Program-made: the position numbers and the translations under genes
Notes under the pieces: generated by a model
Database searches by the model: none
What the model was told of the DNA's origin: nothing
What the model saw: only the letters and a program-made list of their open reading frames with translations
Part shown: positions 1 to 6,135 of the stretch, in pieces
How the letters are laid out: each line of letters opens with the position of its first letter
Numbering within the stretch: position 1 is the first letter of the stretch
NCBI GenBank assembly: GCA_934281565.1
Contig: CAKQXI010000120.1
Location: 1 to 7,300 of the forward strand
DNA from: an uncultured Prevotella sp.
GTDB taxonomy: Bacteria > Bacteroidota > Bacteroidia > Bacteroidales > Bacteroidaceae
Length of the DNA: 7,300 bases
Direction of reading: 5' to 3'

Positions 1-1446
1 AGTCAAGTGAAGTGGGGGGCTTTTGGTTATGTCAGTCCGTATATGCGCTATATCCAAAGAATGTCGGAGAGTTTTACCGTATCGTTGGTGGGAGAATATG
101 TGTATGGTGAGAACGATTATCCCTTTACATTAGTCAACGGTACATTGAAAACAAGGGAACACCGTACCAACAGCCGTATGAGCAGTGGACATGGAGAAGC
201 CAACTTCCATTGGCGGCCCAATGACTATCATCAACTTTGGGGCAAGGTATATTATTATGACAATGACCGACAGCTTCCGGGCATTGTGAGGTACTATACC
301 AATCTTTGTGGAGAGCGTTTGCACGACCAGAATATCTTTTTGCAAGCCAGATGGTTGACTCATTCCCATGATGAAAGATGGTTCTTGAAAGTAAATGCCA
401 AGTATAACTGGGCAACCTCGAAGTATCAGGATACCTTGGTGGTAGATCGGCGGAATGATGCCAGCTATTGGCAACGTGAGATGTATGCTTCGGCAGCATT
501 GATGTGTCAAGTCAGCAAGCAGTGGGCGATAGACTATTCGGCAGACTATATCTATCATAATCTTAATAGCAGTCTTGCTACCGATGGCCGTCCTTGGCAG
601 CATGGAATATTGCAATCATTGACGGCAAGGTATTCCACAAACCGCTTGGTAATATTAGGCAGGTTGTTAGGTTCCATCTATCTGAATAGTTTGGCAAAGA
701 ACGTACGTCGCCTATCACCATCGTTGTCCTTGTCTTATAAACTGTTGGCAGACAAAGAGCTGTATCTTCGTGCCTCTTATAAAGATATATTCCGAGTGCC
801 AACGTTCAATGAGAATTATTTCTTCCATTATGGCAGCACTGACCTCAACCCAGAGAAGACACGACAATATAATATAGGTGTAACTTGGGGTAAGCAGTGG
901 ACGGAAGCCCTGATGGTGCAACTCACGGTAGATGGCTATTGTGGGCGTGTAAGCGATAAGATAGTAGGAGTACCTTACAATATGTTTATCTGGCGTACCG
1001 TGAACCTTGGCAAGGTAGATGTAAAGGGACTGGATGCCAGCGTGAGGGCTACTTATAGGCTCAATGAATGTCAGAGCTTAGAATTGTCTGGCTCTTATAG
1101 TTATCAGGATGTAGTGAACCATACGGATAACACTTCGCCAAATTATGGCAAGCAGATAGCCTATATGCCTCATCATTCTGGTAGTGTAGCCATTGGATGG
1201 CTCAATCCTTGGTTCAATCTCTCTTTGCATGGTTCTGGTGTGAGCAGTAGATGGGCTAATAATGAACATTATGAGGGAACTCGTATTGCAGGCTATTGGG
1301 ACATGGGATTGACGGCTTATCACACATTCCGTTCTTGGCAAGTGAGGGCAGACTTGAAGAATATGCTTGACAAGCAGTATGAGATAGTAGGGCATTATCC
1401 CATGCCAGGTATCAGTTGGCAGTTGAGTTTAAAGTATAGTTTCTAA
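1..1446 (+). CDS. btuB: TonB-dependent outer-membrane receptor, BtuB-like, 5'-truncated by window edge
   Basis: This is the C-terminal beta-barrel of a TonB-dependent receptor, an outer-membrane channel that imports a scarce ligand using TonB-ExbBD energy. About 481 codons are visible and the frame is open at base 1, so the in-frame GTG at base 7 is not the real start; the signal peptide, TonB box and plug domain lie upstream of the window. Seen directly: alternating aromatic/polar barrel strands, the receptor-type segment SYKDIFRVPTFNENYF (about 775-825), DLNPEKTRQYNIG (841-879), the strand NLGKVDVKGLD (about 1000-1035), and a C-terminus of the form LKNMLDKQYE...KYSF ending in Phe, as outer-membrane barrels recognised by BAM do. 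The end resembles BtuB (NLFDKxYE motif). The cobalamin assignment rests mainly on the next gene (BtuG-like) and the BtuF/BtuC-like genes after it; a heme or siderophore receptor is the alternative. Any cobalamin riboswitch would lie upstream, outside the window. Confidence 0.85.
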   Translation, partial: SQVKWGAFGYVSPYMRYIQRMSESFTVSLVGEYVYGENDYPFTLVNGTLKTREHRTNSRMSSGHGEANFHWRPNDYHQLWGKVYYYDNDRQLPGIVRYYTNLCGERLHDQNIFLQARWLTHSHDERWFLKVNAKYNWATSKYQDTLVVDRRNDASYWQREMYASAALMCQVSKQWAIDYSADYIYHNLNSSLATDGRPWQHGILQSLTARYSTNRLVILGRLLGSIYLNSLAKNVRRLSPSLSLSYKLLADKELYLRASYKDIFRVPTFNENYFFHYGSTDLNPEKTRQYNIGVTWGKQWTEALMVQLTVDGYCGRVSDKIVGVPYNMFIWRTVNLGKVDVKGLDASVRATYRLNECQSLELSGSYSYQDVVNHTDNTSPNYGKQIAYMPHHSGSVAIGWLNPWFNLSLHGSGVSSRWANNEHYEGTRIAGYWDMGLTAYHTFRSWQVRADLKNMLDKQYEIVGHYPMPGISWQLSLKYSF

Positions 1447-1459
1447 ATAATAATAAAGA

Positions 1460-2596
1460 ATGAAAATGAAAAAGTATTTGTTAGGTTTGGTCGTGCTTCT
1501 GGTCGGTACGACAGTGTTGACATCATGTAATGACAGTAACGACGGTCCACAGCAAAGGGTAGTAACTTACAGTGACGGTGCTTATATTGTCAATTCAGGC
1601 AATATGTATAGCAAGATAGAGAGTACGTTGACTCATATAGATTTTGCCAACAATACAGCGGCACAACGTGTGTTCAGTGCAGCCAATGGTCGTAGCCTCG
1701 GTGACACTGCCAATGACGGTATAGTATATGGTAATAAGATTTATCTTGTGGTTGACCAGTCGAATACTATTGAGGTAGTTGATAAGAAAACCATGAAGAG
1801 TGTCAAGCAAATTAAGACTACTGAGTTGATGGGTAACAAAGAGGGCAATGAGCCTCGTCATATTATCGCAGGTAATGGATGTGTCTATTTCACTACCTAT
1901 GGTGGTTATGTTGGTGTAGTAGATACACTTAGTTTCAGCTTGAAAACAAAGTATCAGGTTGGCAACTATCCAGAGGGATTGGTAGGCTATGGCAACAATC
2001 TTTTTGTTGCTAATTCTAATTATGGTTATGGCGGTGGTAATCTCTCTGTCATCAACTTACAGAATGGTCAGGTAACGACTGTGGATATTAAGGATGTGAA
2101 TAATCCTACTAAGTTGTTTATTGTTAATGGTAATCTCTATGTGCTTGATAACCAATATTACGATGCTTCTTATAAAACATACGGTGAAAATGCTTTGAGA
2201 TTGGTGGACTATAGTAACAAGACTTCCACCAAGGTAGTTGAGGGCAACTATGCCAGTCTGTTGGCAACAAGCACTGGTTATAAGTTCTATGTAATCAATG
2301 CTCCTTATGGTGGGGAAGCAAGTTATAAGGTATATGACTTGAACAGCAATCAGTCTACAGAGTTGGCACTTTCAGATAAAGTATTCAGTCCTTGTGGCAT
2401 CGAGGTTGATCCTATCACTGGTCATCTTTTTGTGCTTTCTTATAACAAGGGTGACGGAGGTTATGCCGATTACAATGCAAATGGTTATGTCGTAGAGTAC
2501 GACAATACAGGTAAGAGGCTCCAACAGTATGAAACAGGCGTAGGTTCTTGTGCTATTTTTTTTGATGCAGGTTATAAATTAGAGTTTGTTCAGTAA
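1460..2596 (+). CDS. btuG: BtuG-like surface lipoprotein, YncE/DUF5074-type beta-propeller
   Basis: A 378-residue lipoprotein. The signal peptide has a basic start (MKMKKY), a hydrophobic core and lipobox LTSC at residues 20-23, giving a lipidated Cys23 followed by NDSND. The acidic residues just after the Cys resemble the Bacteroidota lipoprotein surface-export signal, so it probably faces outward. The rest is built of repeated beta-rich units with GNxxYxV/VVD/VINL patterns (for example NSGN at 45-48, YGNKIYLVVDQSNTIEVVD, YGNNLFVANSN), typical of a YncE-like seven-bladed propeller. Known of the family: Bacteroides BtuG is a propeller lipoprotein encoded directly downstream of btuB that binds cobalamin very tightly and hands it to BtuB. 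Size, fold and position, 13 bases after the receptor, fit this; cobalamin specificity is inferred. ATG at 1460 is chosen; the in-frame ATG at 1466 is equally compatible with the signal peptide. No clear Shine-Dalgarno is visible, as is usual in this phylum. Confidence 0.8.
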   Translation: MKMKKYLLGLVVLLVGTTVLTSCNDSNDGPQQRVVTYSDGAYIVNSGNMYSKIESTLTHIDFANNTAAQRVFSAANGRSLGDTANDGIVYGNKIYLVVDQSNTIEVVDKKTMKSVKQIKTTELMGNKEGNEPRHIIAGNGCVYFTTYGGYVGVVDTLSFSLKTKYQVGNYPEGLVGYGNNLFVANSNYGYGGGNLSVINLQNGQVTTVDIKDVNNPTKLFIVNGNLYVLDNQYYDASYKTYGENALRLVDYSNKTSTKVVEGNYASLLATSTGYKFYVINAPYGGEASYKVYDLNSNQSTELALSDKVFSPCGIEVDPITGHLFVLSYNKGDGGYADYNANGYVVEYDNTGKRLQQYETGVGSCAIFFDAGYKLEFVQ

Positions 2597-2616
2597 TGAT
2601 ATTGAAAATAAAATTG

Positions 2617-2624
2617 TATCTTTG
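2617..2624 (+). promoter_or_regulatory. Candidate Bacteroidota -7 promoter box (TATCTTTG)
   Basis: TATCTTTG followed by CA matches the Bacteroidota sigma-ABfA -7 consensus TAnnTTTG. It sits 21 bases after the btuG stop in an AT-rich stretch and 22 bases before the ATG at 2647. A start site 5-7 bases beyond it (about 2629-2631) would give a leader of about 17 bases. I see no good -33 TTTG at the usual 19-21-base spacing; the nearest TTTG (2585-2588) is 28 bases away. A box of six fixed bases also turns up by chance a few times in a window this size (for example at 1482-1489 inside btuG), so position supports it more than the match does. Confidence 0.4.
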
Positions 2625-2646
2625 CATTCAAAAAGTTACATATTTT

Positions 2647-3837
2647 ATGACTGAACCAAAATTATATCACTTGAAAAAGACTAAGAACTGTGTCTTTTTC
2701 TTTATCATACTCCTTTCCATTCTGACCTCTTGCCAGAATGGAAAGGGAAATAAGTTAGCCTTGGAGGCTGGCGATACAATTCCAATCAAGTATGCCCAGT
2801 ATCTCACGATGGTGAAACATGATGGTTTTACCGAGGTGACATTAAAAAATCCTTGGAAAGCAGATAAAATGCTGCATCGCTATATCCTTATCCCTAAGGG
2901 AGATGAGGGGGATAAGATGGCAAGCCAGTTTAAGCGAAGCGCTCATACGGATGTAGTTCGTACACCTGTTGATAATAGCATTATCTTTACAGCACCTCAT
3001 TGTGAATTGATGTATGAGTTGGGTTGTCCTGAGGTTGTCAAAGGCGTTTGTGATTTTGACTATATCAATATTCCAGACCTACATGAAAGAGAAATCGTAG
3101 ACTGTGGTTCAAGTATGCAACCGATGATGGAGAAAATCATGGATTGCAAGCCTGAAGCAATGCTCATATCTCCTTTTGAGAACACAGGGTATGGCAAGTT
3201 GGAGAAGTTGAACATCCCTATCATAGAGACTGCCGATTATATGGAAACATCCCCTTTGGGGCGTGCAGAATGGATTAAGTTCTATGGTGCCATCTTTGGC
3301 AGGGAACATCAGGCTGATTCTCTCTTTGCATCCATCGACTCCACTTATCAGGTGTTGAAGGCAAAGGCAAGAAAGTTGCCTAAAGGACATTCTATCTTGA
3401 CTGAGCGCAAGACAGGGAGTGTATGGTACACACCGGGAGGAAAGAGTACGATAGGTATTCTGATAGCCGATGCCAATGCTGCTTATGCCTTTGCCAACGA
3501 CAAGCATAATGGGAGCTTGGCATTAAGTCCAGAGCAGATCTTGGACAAGGCAAAGGATATGGAGATATGGGCGTTCAAGTATATCGGTCGTGTACCTTTG
3601 ACACGAGCAGACTTGCTGCAAGAATACCAAGGCTATGCTTCACTGGAAGCATTCAAGACAGGTGATATTTATGAATGTAATACAGGGGTTGTGCCTTATT
3701 TCGAGCAAACAAGTTTTCATCCAGAGTATCTTTTGCGTGAGTTCATGCAGCTTACGCATCCAGAGATGGACTTGGGAGGCTTGAGATATTATAAGAAAAT
3801 GACCAGTGATGAGTATTTCACAGTAGGAAGCAAATAA
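2647..3837 (+). CDS. btuF: BtuF-like ABC transporter substrate-binding lipoprotein
   Basis: A periplasmic binding protein of the helical-backbone metal/cobalamin receptor type (BtuF/FhuD/FepB class), 396 residues from ATG 2647. The signal peptide ends in lipobox LTSC (residues 26-29), so it is a lipoprotein, probably anchored in the periplasm. After a leading region of about 80 residues, the binding domain starts near residue 109 (DNSIIFTAPH). The segment GSSMQPMMEKIMDCKPEAML (about 154-173) and the LSPEQIL segment (about 293-299) align with the two lobes' conserved regions; Glu162 and Glu296 fall where BtuF has the glutamates that dock on the permease arginines. WYTPGGKSTIGIL follows the usual linker. 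The frame stays open upstream to ATG 2596, which overlaps the btuG stop (TAATG); that start would give an awkward 45-residue signal peptide and lies upstream of the candidate promoter, so 2647 is preferred. TTG 2671 would give an ideal 20-residue signal peptide. Cobalamin as ligand is inferred from neighbours; iron-siderophore or heme is possible. Confidence 0.8.
   Translation: MTEPKLYHLKKTKNCVFFFIILLSILTSCQNGKGNKLALEAGDTIPIKYAQYLTMVKHDGFTEVTLKNPWKADKMLHRYILIPKGDEGDKMASQFKRSAHTDVVRTPVDNSIIFTAPHCELMYELGCPEVVKGVCDFDYINIPDLHEREIVDCGSSMQPMMEKIMDCKPEAMLISPFENTGYGKLEKLNIPIIETADYMETSPLGRAEWIKFYGAIFGREHQADSLFASIDSTYQVLKAKARKLPKGHSILTERKTGSVWYTPGGKSTIGILIADANAAYAFANDKHNGSLALSPEQILDKAKDMEIWAFKYIGRVPLTRADLLQEYQGYASLEAFKTGDIYECNTGVVPYFEQTSFHPEYLLREFMQLTHPEMDLGGLRYYKKMTSDEYFTVGSK
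2712..2746 (+). repeat. Perfect 13-bp inverted repeat (stem-loop) inside the btuF lipobox region
   Basis: CCTTTCCATTCTG (2712-2724) and its exact reverse complement CAGAATGGAAAGG (2734-2746) flank a 9-base loop (2725-2733); T2711-G2747 could add a wobble pair. The stem covers the codons for the end of the signal peptide, with the lipobox Cys codon at the end of the loop and start of the right arm. No T-run follows on either strand, so it is not a typical intrinsic terminator. It may be an mRNA stability or translation-control hairpin, or a coincidence of codons; see findings. Confidence 0.6.
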
Positions 3838-3838
3838 T

Positions 3839-4858
3839 ATGAACAAAGGTATATTGTGGGCTGTCATCTTGATACTGTTGGTGGCATTGCTTGTAGTGTT
3901 GAACTTAGTTACGGGTAGTGTCAGCATTCCTTTGCAAGATGTCTTGGCGATATTGTCGGATGATGATGTAGGTGTAAAAGACTCTTGGCGTTACATCGTA
4001 TGGGAAGCTCGTTTGCCAGAAACAATGACAGCCTTGTTGGCAGGAGCGGCATTGGCAGTGAGTGGTTTGTTGCTCCAGACTGCCTTTCGCAATCCATTGG
4101 CTGGTCCTGATGTCTTTGGTATCAACAGTGGCGCAGGGTTGGCTGTGGCGTTGGTCATGTTGGGAATGGGAGGAACGCTTAGTGCTGGCAGCTATACTGC
4201 GACAGGCTTCGTGGCTATTCTTTTAAGCTCATTCCTTGGTGCCATGTTGGTTACTGGAATCATCTTTCTTTTCTCCACGATGGTAAGAAACAATATCATG
4301 CTCCTTATCATAGGCATCATGATAGGTTATATAGCGAGCAGTGCCATTTCATTGCTTAATTTTTTTGCCACAGAGGAGGGCGTGAAATCATACATGGTAT
4401 GGGGAATGGGCAGCTTTAGCAATGTCTCCATGGACGATATACCAGTCTTCGCTATCGTAACCTTGTTGGGTTTGTTGTTGTCCGTAGCCTTGATGAAACC
4501 TCTTAACGCCCTTTTGTTAGGTGAGCAATATGCCGAGAACTTAGGTATCAATACTCGCAGGATGCGCCATTACCTCTTGATTGTTACAGGCATCTTGACG
4601 GCGAATGTCACGGCGTTTTGTGGTCCTATTGCATTTATAGGTTTAGCTACGCCCCACATGGCTCGTCTGTTGCTTACCACAGAAAATCATCATCGTCTTC
4701 TCCCGATAACAATGTTGATGGGAGCGGTCATCGCCTTGCTTTGCAATCTGATTTGTTATTTGCCGGGTGAAGATGGCTTGATACCTCTCAATGCCGTGAC
4801 TCCTCTTTTGGGAGCTCCTGTTATCATCTATGTCCTCTTGAAGAAGCGGAGTGCATAA
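3839..4858 (+). CDS. btuC: ABC transporter permease, FecCD/BtuC family
   Basis: A 339-residue inner-membrane permease of the type II ABC importer class (BtuCD/FhuB/FecCD), close to the family's usual 320-350 residues, so apparently complete. It is very hydrophobic with many membrane segments, the first at about residues 5-25. Family landmarks, all visible: RLPET at 58-62, then GAALAVSGLLLQ (69-80) and FRNPLAGPDVFG (83-94) with the NPLA signature; AENLGINTRRMRH, the region preceding the cytoplasmic coupling helix; CGPIAFIGLATPHMARLL (261-278) with the PHxxR motif; and the C-terminal PLNAVTPLLGAPVIIYVLL. One base separates its ATG from the btuF stop, so the two are surely cotranscribed and probably translationally coupled. 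It would form a homodimeric channel receiving substrate from the BtuF-like protein. The ATPase partner (BtuD/FecE type) that usually follows is absent: a terminator begins directly after the stop. Cobalamin specificity comes from context only. Confidence 0.85.
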   Translation: MNKGILWAVILILLVALLVVLNLVTGSVSIPLQDVLAILSDDDVGVKDSWRYIVWEARLPETMTALLAGAALAVSGLLLQTAFRNPLAGPDVFGINSGAGLAVALVMLGMGGTLSAGSYTATGFVAILLSSFLGAMLVTGIIFLFSTMVRNNIMLLIIGIMIGYIASSAISLLNFFATEEGVKSYMVWGMGSFSNVSMDDIPVFAIVTLLGLLLSVALMKPLNALLLGEQYAENLGINTRRMRHYLLIVTGILTANVTAFCGPIAFIGLATPHMARLLLTTENHHRLLPITMLMGAVIALLCNLICYLPGEDGLIPLNAVTPLLGAPVIIYVLLKKRSA

Positions 4859-4903
4859 AAAAGAGCGAGATAATACCAAACTCATTGACATTATCTCGCT
4901 CTT
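4857..4903. terminator. Bidirectional intrinsic terminator between btuC and galK
   Basis: AAGAGCGAGATAAT (4861-4874) pairs perfectly with ATTATCTCGCTCTT (4890-4903) around a 15-base loop, giving a 14-bp stem directly after the permease stop. Read on the minus strand the stem is followed by six T (complement of A4857-4862), a classical terminator for galK. Read on the plus strand the stem is followed by the weaker ATATGTTTTG tract and should end the B12-type operon. It lies between convergent genes, where one shared terminator is expected. The permease stop TAA (4856-4858) is part of the A-run. Confidence 0.85.
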
Positions 4904-4913
4904 ATATGTTTTG

Positions 4914-4934
4914 CTTGAAGCCTATTGCTTCAAG
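4914..4934. other. Second small hairpin beside the galK stop
   Basis: CTTGAAG (4914-4920) and CTTCAAG (4928-4934) form a 7-bp stem with a 7-base loop, extendable by a G-T wobble and a T-A pair. It lies 6 bases past the galK stop on the minus strand. The bases following it on that strand are A-rich rather than T-rich, so alone it is a poor terminator; it may protect the 3' end or back up the larger stem. Confidence 0.4.
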
Positions 4935-4939
4935 TATTG

Positions 4940-6100
4940 TTAGCAAACCTTGTGAGAACCCTCGGAGATAACTACGGGGTAAACCTCTGGCTCATGGCCA
5001 TACTTGGCAGCGAACTTAGCCTTGACATCAGCGATGAACTTGTCATAGATGTCATCTTTGACAAGGTTGATGGTACAACCACCGAAACCACCGCCCATGA
5101 TACGGCTACCTGTTACGCCGTTCTCTTTGGCAACATCATTCAAGAAGTCTAATTCCTCACAGCTTACCTCATATTCTTTGCTTAAGCCATAGTGAGTCTC
5201 ATACATCTTTTGACCAACAGTCTCATAGTCACCTTTCTCAAGGGCATCGCAAACAGCTAATACGCGGTCTTTCTCTCCCAATACGAAATGTGCACGGCTA
5301 TAATCTTCCTCGCCAACTTCGGCACGAACTTCCTCCAATTGCTTCCATGTGCAATCGCGAAGTGTCTCAAACTTTGCCTCTGGATGCTTGGCAGCGATAT
5401 GCTTTACTACATTTTCGCAAGAATTGCGACGGTCATTATATGGAGAACCTGCCAACTCATGTTTTACTTTGGAGTTGACCAAGCAGAGCTTGTAGCCCTT
5501 AGGCTCGAATGGGAAGTACTCGAATTCACGGCTATTGCAGTCAAGGCGCATCAACTTGCCCTCCTTACCGAATACACTGGCAAATTGGTCCATGATGCCA
5601 CAGTTGACACCAATGTATTTGTGCTCGGTAGCTTGACCTGCCAAGGCGAGATCCCATTTAGATACCTTGTTGTCGCCGAACAAGTCGTTCAAGGCAAAAG
5701 CGAAGCAGCTCTCAAGAGCAGCGGAAGAAGACATACCAGCACCGAGAGGTACATCGCCATAGAATGCTGCGTTGAAACCTTTGACTTCTACGCCAAGAGC
5801 CTTCATCTCTTGACAGATACCATAAATATAGCGAGCCCAAGAAGCATGAGGACCCTTAGGGTCGTTTATCTTGAATTCTACACGGTCTTTCAAATCGATG
5901 GAGTAGAGCATGACAGTCTCTGTTCCGTTGGGACGAATTTCTGCCATGATACCTTTGTCAACAGCACCCGGGAAAACAAACCCTCCATTATAGTCTGTGT
6001 GTTCTCCTATCAGGTTGATACGACCTGGTGACATGTAGATGTTGCCTGTCTTTCCATCAAAGTGCTTGATGAAGCGGCTTCTTACTTTTTCAATATCCAT
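4940..6100 (-). CDS. galK: Galactokinase (GHMP kinase family)
   Basis: Cytoplasmic enzyme that phosphorylates alpha-D-galactose with ATP to galactose 1-phosphate, the first committed step of the Leloir pathway. Its 386 residues match the usual length (E. coli 382). All three GHMP motifs are present: the galactokinase signature GRINLIGEHTDY (26-37), with Arg27 at the catalytic arginine position and the sugar-contacting EHxDY; the ATP-binding loop PLGAGMSSSAALE (118-130); and GSRIMGGGFGGCTI (331-344) near the C-terminus. GVNCGIMDQF (164-173) carries Asp171, the equivalent of the catalytic Asp174 of E. coli GalK. The start is the ATG at 6100, followed by MDIEKVRSRFIKHF, which aligns with normal galactokinase N-termini. 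It begins 35 bases after the stop of the sugar transporter on the same strand, and I see no terminator or promoter box in that gap, so the pair is probably cotranscribed. It ends at the hairpins at 4857-4934. No damage is seen. Confidence 0.95.
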   Translation of the reverse strand: MDIEKVRSRFIKHFDGKTGNIYMSPGRINLIGEHTDYNGGFVFPGAVDKGIMAEIRPNGTETVMLYSIDLKDRVEFKINDPKGPHASWARYIYGICQEMKALGVEVKGFNAAFYGDVPLGAGMSSSAALESCFAFALNDLFGDNKVSKWDLALAGQATEHKYIGVNCGIMDQFASVFGKEGKLMRLDCNSREFEYFPFEPKGYKLCLVNSKVKHELAGSPYNDRRNSCENVVKHIAAKHPEAKFETLRDCTWKQLEEVRAEVGEEDYSRAHFVLGEKDRVLAVCDALEKGDYETVGQKMYETHYGLSKEYEVSCEELDFLNDVAKENGVTGSRIMGGGFGGCTINLVKDDIYDKFIADVKAKFAAKYGHEPEVYPVVISEGSHKVC

Positions 6101-6135
6101 AATTTAGTAGTATTTAGATTGTTCGTTTTGTTAGG

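Noticed and set aside
7..9. GTG as a possible start of the receptor gene
   Set aside because: The frame is open to base 1 and the protein begins in mid-barrel, so this is an internal valine codon.
130..615. 161-codon minus-strand open frame opposite the receptor
   Set aside because: Fully antisense to the receptor barrel with low-complexity hydrophobic translation and no promoter or family signal; a shadow frame.
1482..1489. TAGGTTTG, a second match to the TAnnTTTG promoter box
   Set aside because: It lies within the btuG signal-peptide codons, downstream of the start with no later plausible start, and matches of this kind are expected by chance.
3251..3261. CCCCTTTGGGG mini-hairpin
   Set aside because: A 4-bp stem with a 3-base loop inside coding sequence, with nothing around it to suggest function.
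3289..3302. Small palindrome TGCCATCTTTGGCA in the binding-protein gene
   Set aside because: Only a 5-bp stem; structures this short occur by chance throughout the window.
5288..6031. 247-codon plus-strand open frame opposite galK
   Set aside because: It lies wholly antisense to a well-supported galactokinase, its translation has no recognisable family features, and long antisense frames are common opposite codon-biased genes.
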